Part shown: positions 33,788 to 42,050 of the stretch, one piece after another
Numbering within the stretch: position 1 is the stretch's first letter
How the letters are laid out: each line of letters opens with the position of its first letter
Assembly (NCBI GenBank): GCA_963705545.1
Contig: CAVPJX010000001.1
Coordinates: 1,116,001 to 1,180,000, forward strand
Direction of reading: 5' to 3'
From: DATBLY01 sp963705545
GTDB lineage: Bacteria > Actinomycetota > UBA4738 > HRBIN12
Length of the DNA: 64,000 nucleotides
Translations under genes and position numbers: made by a program
Notes under the pieces: generated by a model
The model's input: the letters and a program-made list of their open reading frames with translations, nothing else
What the model was told of the DNA's origin: nothing
The model's database searches: none

Positions 33788-35575
33788 GTGCAGCCCCTGC
33801 ATTCCGCCAAGCAGAATGAGGAGTACGTCGATCTTCGTGGCTACCTCGCGATCCTGCGCCGGCGAGCGCCGGTCATCTTGGGGATCGCGGCTATCTGCTT
33901 GGGACTCGCGTTCGCCTACACGAGGCTCCAGACCCCCATCTACACCTCGACGGCTCGGGTCCTCCTCAAGCCCCCTCCAGGGAACACGGTCGAGAACCTG
34001 AGCAACGTCATCAGCGTCGAAACCGAGGCACAGGTCGTCAAGTCCGAGGTAGTCGCGGTTGCCGCGAGCGAGACGCTCGACACGACCCTCGAACCGCTCC
34101 AACTCCTCAAGCGCGTGTCGGTGCAGACGACGCCGGGGAGCTTCATCATGGCGATCTCGTTTTCGTCACCGGACCCAGAGCGCGCCGCGCTCGGCGCGAA
34201 TGCGTTCGCAGAGGCATACATCAGCTTCCGTCGCAAAGAGTACGAAGACCAGATCGCGAGTCAGGAAAGATCGATCGAAGCTCAGATGCATGATCTGCAA
34301 CGCGAGCAGACGGAGCAGAACCAGATCCTCGAGGAGAATCCCCCGGGTACGATTGCCTATCGCACCGCCCAGGACGCGCTCAGCCAACTCAGCATCAGGC
34401 TAGCGGTCCTCGCCTCGGCCCTTAGCGAGCTCCCCCAGGTCGTCGACACCGGCCAGGTGATCTTGTCCGCCTCGGTGCCAGTTTCGCCGTCCAGCCCGAA
34501 TGTCCAGCTGAACCTCGCGATCGGCCTTCTTCTCGGCGTGCTCGCCGGGGTGGGCGCTGCCCTCGTGGCAGAGCGGATGGACGATCGCGTTCACGACTCA
34601 TCGGAGCTCTACCGATTCACGGACGCTCCGGTGCTCGCGTACGTGCCCCACACCGGGGAGAGGAAGAAGCCCAGACGGAGCACCCAGCTCGTGGTTCGCC
34701 TGCAGCCTCATAGTCCTGCGGCCGAGGCCTACAGGACGGTCCGCACAGGCATCTTGAGCATGGCCCAGCGTCGAGGCCTCGTCGTGATCGCCTTCGTCAG
34801 TCCTGTCCAGGGTGAAGGTAAGTCCATGACCTGCGCGAACATCGCCGCGGCGCTGGGGCAGACCGGGAGGCGTGTCCTTGCGATCTCGGTCGACATCCGT
34901 CGCCCAACCCTTCACGAGTTCCTCGGTGTACCGAACGAGCTGGGCCTCACCGAGGTCCTGGCCGGCGAGGTGGCGTTCGGGGAGGCGGTCCAGCGATCCG
35001 AGATGGGAGGGATCTGGCTCCTCAGCGGCGGCCAACAATCCTCCGAGCCAGCCGAGCTCCTCCAATCGCCCGCGATGGGGCAACTCTTGACATCGGTTCG
35101 AGATAGCTTCGACTTCGTGATCCTCGACTGTCCTCCGATACTCGGGCTCGCCGACTCGCTCTCGATCCTCCCACTCGCCGATGCGACGCTACTTGTCGTG
35201 GCGGCGGGAAGGACACAAGGCGGTGCTCTCGTGGAGGCGAACGAGCGGCTCGCCCGGGTCGGCGTCGCGATCGAAGGCGCGATCGTGAACGACGTCCGCA
35301 TCCGTCGGGGTCATCCCGGACACCGGGCGTACGGCTACTACCGCTCGGTGGCGGAGTACTTGGACGTCGGCGAACCGCGTCAGGGCGTGGATAGGGACGA
35401 CCAAGCGGTGAGGACCCCCCGCCGAGTGGTGTCGAAAATGGTCGTCGGCGCGACATCTGATGCCAACGGGAGCGAAGCCTCGGGGCAGAAGACCGAAGTC
35501 ACCGAGCCACTCGGGAACGGGATCCATTCAGGCTCCGGCGTGTCCGAACCGGAGACGGAAGCGACGCCCCGCTAG
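33788..35575 (+). CDS. polysaccharide co-polymerase with BY-kinase domain (Wzz-Wzc fusion)
   Basis: 595 residues. The N-terminal Wzz domain starts DLRGYLAILRRRAPVIL with membrane helices at about 27-47 and 240-262 around an extracellular coiled-coil region. The kinase domain has Walker A SPVQGEGKS (about 342), the A' motif VDIRRPTLH (about 367) and Walker B ILDCPPILG (about 446). A tyrosine cluster, YGYYRSVAEYLD (about 515), is the likely autophosphorylation site. It controls chain length and export together with the Wzx/Wzy pair. About 75 polar residues follow the tyrosines. The fused form is usual in high-GC Gram-positives and Proteobacteria. Confidence 0.93.
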   Translation: MQPLHSAKQNEEYVDLRGYLAILRRRAPVILGIAAICLGLAFAYTRLQTPIYTSTARVLLKPPPGNTVENLSNVISVETEAQVVKSEVVAVAASETLDTTLEPLQLLKRVSVQTTPGSFIMAISFSSPDPERAALGANAFAEAYISFRRKEYEDQIASQERSIEAQMHDLQREQTEQNQILEENPPGTIAYRTAQDALSQLSIRLAVLASALSELPQVVDTGQVILSASVPVSPSSPNVQLNLAIGLLLGVLAGVGAALVAERMDDRVHDSSELYRFTDAPVLAYVPHTGERKKPRRSTQLVVRLQPHSPAAEAYRTVRTGILSMAQRRGLVVIAFVSPVQGEGKSMTCANIAAALGQTGRRVLAISVDIRRPTLHEFLGVPNELGLTEVLAGEVAFGEAVQRSEMGGIWLLSGGQQSSEPAELLQSPAMGQLLTSVRDSFDFVILDCPPILGLADSLSILPLADATLLVVAAGRTQGGALVEANERLARVGVAIEGAIVNDVRIRRGHPGHRAYGYYRSVAEYLDVGEPRQGVDRDDQAVRTPRRVVSKMVVGATSDANGSEASGQKTEVTEPLGNGIHSGSGVSEPETEATPR

Positions 35576-35691
35576 AACGGTTTCCGCATCCGAGGACGCT
35601 GACACCACCTCGCCCGAGGGCGAACCCGGAACGGGCCCTCTGGGGGGTCATGGCTCCGCCGGCCGCCGCGACCGCACCGGATCGGGAGCGC

Positions 35692-35721
35692 CCGCCGGCC
35701 CACACGCCTCCGGGCCGGCGG
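35692..35721. terminator. hairpin between convergent BY-kinase and epimerase genes
   Basis: A 10-bp perfect stem (CCGCCGGCCC / GGGCCGGCGG) with a 10-nt loop lies in the middle of the convergent gap and could stop both transcripts. Confidence 0.55.
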
Positions 35722-35731
35722 CCCCCTCCCG

Positions 35732-36676
35732 TCAGATCCCCTTCAGGTAGGCGACGGTCTCCGCGAGGCCGTCCTCGAGATGGGTCCACGGCTTCCACGC
35801 GATCGCGCTCGCGGCGGCCGAGATGTCCAGGGCGATCCGGCGCAGCTCACCCGGCGGGAGCGGCCCGCGCTCGGGCTCCCGGTCGAACCCGATGATGTCG
35901 GCGAGCAGCCGATAGAGGTGGTTCACGCTCGTCTCTAGTCCCGTGCCCACGTTCACGAGCTTGCCCGAGCCGCGGTCGATCGCCTGCACGAACGCGTGGA
36001 CCGTGTCGTCGATGAACACGTAGTCACGCGTCTGGTTCCCGTCCCCGAAGATCGTCGGCGTCTCCCCTGCGAGCATCTTGGCGGAGAAGATCGAGATCAC
36101 CCCGGCCTCACCGTAGGGGTCCTGCCGAGGTCCGTACACGTTGCCGAGGGCGAGCGCGGTGTGTTCGAGGCCGCGGTAGCGCTGGTAGAAGTCGAGGTAG
36201 TCCACCGAGACCTTCTTGGAGATGCCGTAGGGCGAGGTGGGGCGGGAGCCCTGGGCGCTCGTCTCCTTCGCAGGAACGCGCTTCGGCTCCCCGTACAGCG
36301 TGCCCCCGCTCGCGGCGTAGATCACCTTGCGGACGCCGGTCTTGACGGCGCACTCGAGGACGTTCAGCAACCCCATCACGTTGATCGAGGCGTCCCTCAC
36401 CGGATCCTCGAGCGAGGGCCGCACGCCGGACTGCGCGGCGAGGTGGAACACGATCTCTGGCCGGTGGCGTTCGAACAACGGCAGGAGCCCCTCGGCGCGC
36501 ACGTCCATGTTGAAGAACGTGAACTCCTTGCCGTAGCCGCGCGCCTCCGCGAGGTTCGCGATGCGGCCCGTCGCGAGGTCGTCCACGCTGACCACGCGGT
36601 AGCCCTCCGCCAGGAGGCGGTCGGCGAGATGCGAGGCGATGAACCCGGCGCCCCCGGTCACCAGGACGGTCGTCAC
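35732..36676 (-). CDS. NAD-dependent epimerase (UDP-glucose 4-epimerase-like)
   Basis: 314 residues of the extended SDR family: TVLVTGGAGFIASHLADRLL at the start (NAD-binding), FHLAAQSGVRPS near 80, the catalytic Ser in AASGGTLYGEP, Tyr and Lys in SPYGISKK (about 147-154), and GDGNQTRDYVFIDDTVHA. It interconverts UDP-hexoses, probably glucose/galactose, for glycan synthesis. The GTG overlaps the tsaD stop as GTGA, so it is the last gene of the tsaD operon even though its job belongs with the neighbouring polysaccharide locus. Confidence 0.88.
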   Translation of the reverse strand: MTTVLVTGGAGFIASHLADRLLAEGYRVVSVDDLATGRIANLAEARGYGKEFTFFNMDVRAEGLLPLFERHRPEIVFHLAAQSGVRPSLEDPVRDASINVMGLLNVLECAVKTGVRKVIYAASGGTLYGEPKRVPAKETSAQGSRPTSPYGISKKVSVDYLDFYQRYRGLEHTALALGNVYGPRQDPYGEAGVISIFSAKMLAGETPTIFGDGNQTRDYVFIDDTVHAFVQAIDRGSGKLVNVGTGLETSVNHLYRLLADIIGFDREPERGPLPPGELRRIALDISAAASAIAWKPWTHLEDGLAETVAYLKGI

Positions 36677-37683
36677 GAGGCCAACCTTAGGTTGGGATCG
36701 GCCCCGGTGTCGAACGAGGTCCGTTCTCCCCGAGCGAGTCTCGCGGCTCCGATGCATGCGATCATCGCGGCGTTGTCGGTGCACAGGTCGAGCGGGGGGA
36801 AGAGGACCCGGACCCCGGCGACCGCACCGTCGCGCTCCATCCGCTCACGCAGGCGGGTGTTCGCCACGACGCCGCCGCCCAGCAACACCGTGCCCACGCC
36901 TCGCTCCGTGGCCGCCCGCAAGGTCTTCGACACCTGCACGTCGACGATCGCTTCCTGGAAGCTCGCCGCCAGATCGGCGGCATCGATCGTCCGGCCCGCG
37001 GCGCGCTCGCCCTTCACGTGTCGCAACACGGCCGTCTTCAACCCGCTCATCGAGAAGTCGAGATCGCCGGAGTCCTCCATCGCGCGCGGGAATCGGATCG
37101 CGTCCGGATCGCCGTCGCGCGCCAGCCGGTCGAGCGCCGGGCCGCCGGGGAACCCGAGACCCAGCAGGCGCGCCACCTTGTCGAACGCCTCCCCCGCCGC
37201 GTCGTCGAGGGTCTGTCCGAGGACCTCGTGCCGGTGCATCTCGGGGATGTGGACGATCATCGTGTGCCCGCCCGACACGATCAGGGCCACGTAGGGAGGC
37301 TGCGGTCGGCCGTGGACCAGGAAGTTGGCCCACACGTGCCCCTCGAGGTGGTTGACGCCGATCAGGGGCGCCCCGGTGGCGAGCGCGACGGCCTTCGCGC
37401 CCGCCATCCCGACGAGCAGGGCCCCGACGAGGCCGGGACCCACCGTCACGGCGACCCCGTCCAGCGCGCCGAACCCCGAGAGCCCCGCGCCGACGAGCGC
37501 CTCCTCCATCAGCGGGTTCAGCGCCTCCACGTGGGCGCGCGCGGCGACCTCTGGAACGACCCCACCGAACCGCTCGTGCAGGTGCGCCTGGGCGGCGATC
37601 AGGTTCGCGCGGACGAGGTAGCCATCCTCCACCACCGCGACGGCCGTCTCGTCGCATGAGGTCTCGATACCGAGGGTGATCAC
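36673..37683 (-). CDS. tsaD: tRNA N6-adenosine threonylcarbamoyltransferase TsaD
   Basis: Transfers the threonylcarbamoyl group to A37 of ANN-decoding tRNAs with TsaB and TsaE. 336 residues with the ASKHA start ITLGIETSCDETAVAVVEDG, the metal-binding histidines in GVNHLEGHVWAN (H-x-x-x-H, about 108-112), IVSGGHTMIVHI and the late GGGVVANTRLRERM. The GTG start forms GTGA with the end of rimI. All three partners lie in the same operon. Confidence 0.96.
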   Translation of the reverse strand: MITLGIETSCDETAVAVVEDGYLVRANLIAAQAHLHERFGGVVPEVAARAHVEALNPLMEEALVGAGLSGFGALDGVAVTVGPGLVGALLVGMAGAKAVALATGAPLIGVNHLEGHVWANFLVHGRPQPPYVALIVSGGHTMIVHIPEMHRHEVLGQTLDDAAGEAFDKVARLLGLGFPGGPALDRLARDGDPDAIRFPRAMEDSGDLDFSMSGLKTAVLRHVKGERAAGRTIDAADLAASFQEAIVDVQVSKTLRAATERGVGTVLLGGGVVANTRLRERMERDGAVAGVRVLFPPLDLCTDNAAMIACIGAARLARGERTSFDTGADPNLRLAS

Positions 37684-38231
37684 CTCGGGCGCACGCCCTC
37701 GGGCAGCTCGTCCGCGATCTCCCGGAGCCGGGCGGCGTAGGCGCGCGTGCGGACGTCGTCGGTCCACATGATCAGCGCGTCCTCGTTCAGCTCCTGGTAG
37801 TAGTTGCGTCGGATCCCGACCGGGCGGAACCCGAACCGGCCGTACATCCGCTGCGCGCCCCAGTTCGAGACCCGGACCTCCAACGACACGGCATGCGCGC
37901 CCATCGCGATGCCCCCGCGCATCAGCTCGAGCAGCAGCCGGGAGCCGATCTTGTGGCGATGCTGGTTCGGATCCACCGCGATGTTCGTCACGTGCGCCTC
38001 GTCGCCGTAGCAGATGAGTCCTCCGTACCCCACGACCTCGCGCTCGACCCGCGCCACCAGGTAGGAACGGTTCGCCGGATCGGTCATCTCCGCGATGAAC
38101 AGGTTCGGGGACCAGGGGCGCGCGTAGACCTGGCGCTCGATGACCATGACGCCGCGCAGGTGGCGGCGGCGCATCCGGGTCACCTCGAGCCTAGGCGCCT
38201 CGGGCTCGCTGATCCCAAGCGATCTCCGCAT
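37680..38231 (-). CDS. rimI: ribosomal protein S18 alanine N-acetyltransferase RimI-like
   Basis: A GNAT acetyltransferase of 183 residues. The acetyl-CoA loop is HRHKIGSRLLLELM (Q/R-x-x-G-x-G/A region, about 91-104), after VTNIAVDPNQ. The substrate strands EVRVSNWGAQRMYGRFGFRPVGIRRNYY complete the fold. It lies between tsaB and tsaD as in most actinobacteria. The start at 38231 overlaps tsaB by 41 nt; it is kept because the first beta strand (RLEVTRMRRRHL) is needed for the fold. The C-terminal 30 residues go beyond the usual core. Confidence 0.88.
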   Translation of the reverse strand: MRRSLGISEPEAPRLEVTRMRRRHLRGVMVIERQVYARPWSPNLFIAEMTDPANRSYLVARVEREVVGYGGLICYGDEAHVTNIAVDPNQHRHKIGSRLLLELMRGGIAMGAHAVSLEVRVSNWGAQRMYGRFGFRPVGIRRNYYQELNEDALIMWTDDVRTRAYAARLREIADELPEGVRPR

Positions 38232-38892
38232 CCGATCTCCTCAGGTACAACGGGACGACATCGAACGGCCGGTCGAACTCCTCGCGCAGGAACCGGGGCG
38301 CGGCGAGCTCGACCAGCGCCGCGGCGTCCGGATGGGCGACCGACGGCGAGGCGAACTCGACCTGGCTCCCCAGCTGTTCGATCTCACGCCGGTACAGGAT
38401 GGCACCGTTGCCCACGCACAACACCTCGCCGGGGAGCGCGGCGAGCTCGGCCACGAGGTGGTCCACGTGGCCGACGGCGTGGTCGGTCTCGCGGATCACG
38501 CCGCCCGGAAGGGGTTGATAGAGCGACCAGAAGATCTCGTTGCGCCGGGCGTCGATCACGGCCGCGATCCGCCGAGGGGTGTAGCGAACGCTGTAGGCGA
38601 GCGCGTCGAGGCTGGTGATCCCCACGATCGGGAGCGTGAGGACCTGGGCGAGGGTCTTCGCGGTCTCGACCCCGACCCGCAGCCCCGTGAACAGACCGGG
38701 GCCGATGCCGACGGCGATGCCGCCGACCCGGGAGAGGTCGAGGCTCGTGAACCGGAGCAGCGCCTCGAGGGCCGGGGTCACGGATTCCTGACGGGCCGCG
38801 CCCGCGATCCGGATCGAGCCCAGCACCTCGGTGTCGCTCCCGAGGGCGACCGAGGTCTGGGGCGTCGAGGTGTCGATGCCGACGACGATCAT
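38191..38892 (-). CDS. tsaB: tRNA threonylcarbamoyladenosine biosynthesis protein TsaB
   Basis: A non-catalytic ASKHA partner of TsaD, 233 residues. The start IVVGIDTSTPQTSVALGSD is typical, as are GGIAVGIGPGLFTGLRVGVETAKTLA (about 55-80) and VIDARRNEIFWSLY. The ATG overlaps the tsaE stop as ATGA, so the two proteins are made together, which fits their complex. Confidence 0.94.
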   Translation of the reverse strand: MIVVGIDTSTPQTSVALGSDTEVLGSIRIAGAARQESVTPALEALLRFTSLDLSRVGGIAVGIGPGLFTGLRVGVETAKTLAQVLTLPIVGITSLDALAYSVRYTPRRIAAVIDARRNEIFWSLYQPLPGGVIRETDHAVGHVDHLVAELAALPGEVLCVGNGAILYRREIEQLGSQVEFASPSVAHPDAAALVELAAPRFLREEFDRPFDVVPLYLRRSDAEIAWDQRARGA

Positions 38893-39386
38893 GCCGTCGC
38901 CCCCCACGCCGCGACGCCGTGTTCGAGCCGTTCCCACCGCTCCGCCCAGGAGGGACCGCTCGCTGAAAGGACGACGCGCCGCACGTCGGAACCGGGATCG
39001 GGCTCGGACAGCTCCACCTGCAGGCGCTCGGGGGGCAGCACGTCGCCGACGGCGTCGCCCCACTCGACGAGGAGGATCGTGTGGCCCGCGTCGAGCAGCT
39101 CGTCGAGTCCGAGGTCGAGCACGTCCTGCACGCGGTCCAGGCGGTAGACGTCCGCGTGGATCATGTCGAGGCGCCCGCCGCCGTACTCCCGGACCAGCGT
39201 GAACGTCGGCGACGCGACCGGATCCTCGGACCCGAGCCCTTGCGCGATGCCCTGGACGAGGGTCGTCTTCCCGGCCCCCAGCTCGCCGGTGAGGATCCCC
39301 GTGTCGCCGGCACGGAAGACGTCGGCGAGCGCGCGGCCGATCGCCCGCGTTTCGTCCGCCGTCGCCGACCGGAGCTCGATCCCCAT
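38889..39386 (-). CDS. tsaE: tRNA threonylcarbamoyladenosine biosynthesis ATPase TsaE
   Basis: 165 residues. Walker A reads LTGELGAGKTTL (about 33-44), the switch region DPVASPTFTLVREYGGGRLDMIHADVYRLD follows, and LLVEWGDAVGDVLPPERL is the conserved late block. It powers the TsaBD complex. The stop of the UDG gene overlaps the ATG by one base (TGATG). Confidence 0.95.
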   Translation of the reverse strand: MGIELRSATADETRAIGRALADVFRAGDTGILTGELGAGKTTLVQGIAQGLGSEDPVASPTFTLVREYGGGRLDMIHADVYRLDRVQDVLDLGLDELLDAGHTILLVEWGDAVGDVLPPERLQVELSEPDPGSDVRRVVLSASGPSWAERWERLEHGVAAWGATA

Positions 39387-40018
39387 CAGAAGAGCCCCAG
39401 CTGCTCCTCGGGCTCGGGGGGCAGGACGACGGTCTCGGGCGTGGGCGGGTTCAGGGTCCGATCGATCGTCGCGCGGACGATCCCGAAGTCGTCCTGCAGC
39501 TCCTGGAACTGCCGCGAACCCTCGCCGCCTCCGTGCAGGATCGCGGCGGGGTGGAACGTGGGGATCACCCAACGACCGTGCCAGGGGAACGTCTGACCTC
39601 GCACGCGCGTGATCCCCTGCTTCGTGTTCAGGACGAACCTCGTGGCGAAGTTCCCGAGCGTGACGACGACGGACGGCTGCACGATCGAGATCGTCTCCAC
39701 GAGCCAGGGCGTGCACGCCTCGATCTCGTCCGGCAAGGGATCCCGGTTGCCGGGCGGGCGGCATCGCAGGACGTTCGCGATGTATACCTCGCGACGCTCG
39801 AGACCGATGCCGTTCAGGACCTTCGTCAGCAGCTGACCTGCGGCGCCGACGAACGGCTCGCCCTGCTTGTCCTCGTGGAACCCCGGCGCCTCGCCGATCA
39901 GCATCAGGTCGGCGTCCGCGGCGCCGACGCCGAAGACGACCTGGGTGCGGGTCTCCGACAACCGGCATCGGGTGCACGTGGATGCCTCGAGGGCGACCTC
40001 GGCGAGCGCCCGGGTCAC
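39386..40018 (-). CDS. family 4 uracil-DNA glycosylase
   Basis: 210 residues. The iron-sulfur cysteines begin with CTRCRLSETRTQVVFG (C-x2-C, about 14-17) and include the Cys in NVLRCRPPGNRDP, with a fourth late in the ACTPW segment. The catalytic motif is GEAPGFHEDKQGEPFVG (about 42-58), and TFHPAAILHG is the closing motif. It removes uracil from deaminated DNA, a useful repair enzyme in a GC-rich genome. GTG overlaps the upstream stop (GTGA). Confidence 0.93.
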   Translation of the reverse strand: MTRALAEVALEASTCTRCRLSETRTQVVFGVGAADADLMLIGEAPGFHEDKQGEPFVGAAGQLLTKVLNGIGLERREVYIANVLRCRPPGNRDPLPDEIEACTPWLVETISIVQPSVVVTLGNFATRFVLNTKQGITRVRGQTFPWHGRWVIPTFHPAAILHGGGEGSRQFQELQDDFGIVRATIDRTLNPPTPETVVLPPEPEEQLGLF

Positions 40019-40926
40019 GTGACTGCCCCGTCCGCGACCGCCGGAGCCCCCGGGACGCCGGTCGCCGCCCGGACGCCGCGCCGGATCGCCTCGGCGACCG
40101 CCTCGGCCGCGAGCTCGGGGAGCCTGGTCCGATCGGCCTCGGCCTCGCCCGTCGCGAGGGCGAACGCGACGTCGCCGTCCCAATGGGTGTGGGCCGGGCG
40201 AACGGCGAGCGCCAACCCGTCGTGAGCCGCGTAGGTCAGCCTGAGGGCGTGCGGGAGCGAGAGCCGGGCGTTCGTCGCCACGCAGACGAGCGTGGTGTTC
40301 GCGATCGGCCACATCGTCGGCGTCGCATCGGGGTCACCCCGGTTCGCGGCGAGCGACGAGCCGTCCTCCTCCACGATGCGCCCCAGCGCGTTCACGGCCG
40401 CCAGCGCCCCCACGATCACGTCACCGTACCGCGTCGAGGCCGACCCCACGCCGCCCTTCATCCCCATGCGGGGGTCCGGGAGCTTCGCGACGGTCGCGCC
40501 CGTTCCCGCACCGACCGAGCCTTCGAGGGGCGGCCCCTCGTCGGCCGCCTCGCAGGCGGCGTAGCCCGCATCCGCGTCCGGCCGGGCGTTCGGGTCTCCG
40601 ACGCCGAGGTCGAACAGCACGGCGCCCGCGACGATCGGGATCCGTGCCGGGCCCGCCCGGAACCCTCGGCCCCGCTCCTCGAGCCAGCGCTGGACCCCGA
40701 CCGCGGCCGCGAGCCCGAAGCCGCTGCCGCCGGTCAACAGGACCGCGTCGACCCCCGTCCCGATCGACCCGGGACGGAGCCCGTCGGTCCCGACGGTCGC
40801 GGGGGCTCCGCCGCGGGCCTCGGCGGCGCCGACCGTGCCCTCGGGCGTGAGGATGACGGTGCAGCCGGTGATCCCCACCGGATCCGTCCAGTGCCCGACC
40901 CGGATCCCGGGGACGTCGGTGATCAA
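40015..40926 (-). CDS. P1 family (DmpA/S58-type) peptidase
   Basis: 303 residues from TTG 40926. The N-terminus LITDVPGIRVGHWTDPVGITGCTVIL and the GGSGFGLAAAVGVQRWLEERG block are typical of the DmpA/OAT-like family of self-processing aminopeptidases. The predicted cleavage Ser/Thr in NTTLVCVATNARL (N-T-T-L-x-V, about 215) agrees with that mechanism. The natural substrate is unknown. TTG is preferred because it overlaps the hydrolase stop as TTGA, matching every other junction in the operon. Confidence 0.87.
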   Translation of the reverse strand: MITDVPGIRVGHWTDPVGITGCTVILTPEGTVGAAEARGGAPATVGTDGLRPGSIGTGVDAVLLTGGSGFGLAAAVGVQRWLEERGRGFRAGPARIPIVAGAVLFDLGVGDPNARPDADAGYAACEAADEGPPLEGSVGAGTGATVAKLPDPRMGMKGGVGSASTRYGDVIVGALAAVNALGRIVEEDGSSLAANRGDPDATPTMWPIANTTLVCVATNARLSLPHALRLTYAAHDGLALAVRPAHTHWDGDVAFALATGEAEADRTRLPELAAEAVAEAIRRGVRAATGVPGAPAVADGAVT

Positions 40927-42050
40927 GCGGTGCCCCGCTCGCCGGCCGGGCGACGGCGCGCCTTCGGTGGCGACTTCGGGTCGCCCGTCGCCGAGGTGCC
41001 GGAACGCGCCCGACGACGCGACGTGGGCTTCGTCGCCGTCGGCGCGCGCACGCATCGATCGGCGAACCGCTCGATGGCCCGGTTCAGCTCCTCGGGCCGC
41101 TCCAGCATCGCGATGTGGCCGGCGCCGGGCAGGATCGTGAGCTCACCCTGCGGCAGCCCCCCCGCCAGCTCGACGGCCGCGGCCGGCGGGGTCACGCGAT
41201 CGTGCTCCCCCACGATCACGAGGGCCGGCACCACGACCCGCGGCAGCGCATGGCGGAGGTCCATCTCCATCAGGTCGGCGAGCCCGTCGGTCCAGACCTG
41301 CGACGAGGCACGTCCGGCGAGGGCGACGACGTGATCGACGACGTTGCGCGGCGCGTCCGGGCCGAACTGCGTGACCCGCGCGACCACGCCGCCCACGTCG
41401 GCCGGGCTCGCGAGGACCGCGCGCCGCAGCCGGTCCACGCGCCCCGCCGCGGTGCGCAGGCTCCCGAGCCGCGGGCGCAGGAGCTCGGTCACCGAGCCCA
41501 TCGCCCCGCGGATCAGCTGACCCGAGGCCGCGCCGATCAACACCACGCCGGCGATCCGGGGGCCGAAGAGCTCCGGGCGCAGCTCCGCCAGGGCGAGGAT
41601 CGCCATCGCGCCCATGCTGTGGCCGATCACCACGGCCGGGGCATCGGGCGAGACGGCGTCGAGCACGGCGGCGATGTCGCGGCCCATCGCGCGGAGCGTC
41701 AGGTCGCCGTCGGCTGCCGCGGCGCTCGCGCCGTGGGATCGATGGTCCATCAGGACGCATCGGAACCGTTCCGACAGGGTGGGCCACTGCTCGGACCAGG
41801 TGGACAGGTCGAGGCTGAACCCGTGCGCGAACAGCAGCACGGGCGCGGCCGGATCGCCGGCCGCGCGGACGACGATCTCCGTGCCGTCGAACGATCGAAC
41901 GGGCGGGAGGCCCTCGGGGGGGATCTGTCCCACCGGCGCGTGCTCGTGATGCTGCCGGTGGCGGCGTCGGACGACGGCGCCGACGGTGCCGGCGGCGACC
42001 GCGCCGGCGGCGATCCCCGCGGTCACCACGGCCGTCCGTCGGCGCGTCAT
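40923..42050 (-). CDS. alpha/beta hydrolase
   Basis: 375 residues. An N-terminal membrane or signal-like segment (AVVTAGIAAGAVAAGTVGAVV) is followed by the hydrolase core: HGFSLDLSTWSEQW (oxyanion region, H-G), nucleophile Ser in VIGHSMGAMAI, Asp in GEHDRVTPP and His in PGAGHIAMLERPEE. The C-terminal 45 residues form a basic, Ala/Arg/Lys-rich tail. The substrate is unknown. It overlaps alr at the start and the P1 peptidase at the end. Confidence 0.88.
   Translation of the reverse strand: MTRRRTAVVTAGIAAGAVAAGTVGAVVRRRHRQHHEHAPVGQIPPEGLPPVRSFDGTEIVVRAAGDPAAPVLLFAHGFSLDLSTWSEQWPTLSERFRCVLMDHRSHGASAAAADGDLTLRAMGRDIAAVLDAVSPDAPAVVIGHSMGAMAILALAELRPELFGPRIAGVVLIGAASGQLIRGAMGSVTELLRPRLGSLRTAAGRVDRLRRAVLASPADVGGVVARVTQFGPDAPRNVVDHVVALAGRASSQVWTDGLADLMEMDLRHALPRVVVPALVIVGEHDRVTPPAAAVELAGGLPQGELTILPGAGHIAMLERPEELNRAIERFADRCVRAPTATKPTSRRRARSGTSATGDPKSPPKARRRPAGERGTA

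Noticed and set aside
15640..35730. Search for transposase, integrase or tRNA borders of the glycan island
   Set aside because: No transposase, integrase, tRNA gene or flanking direct repeat was found; only the groES duplication marks an edge.
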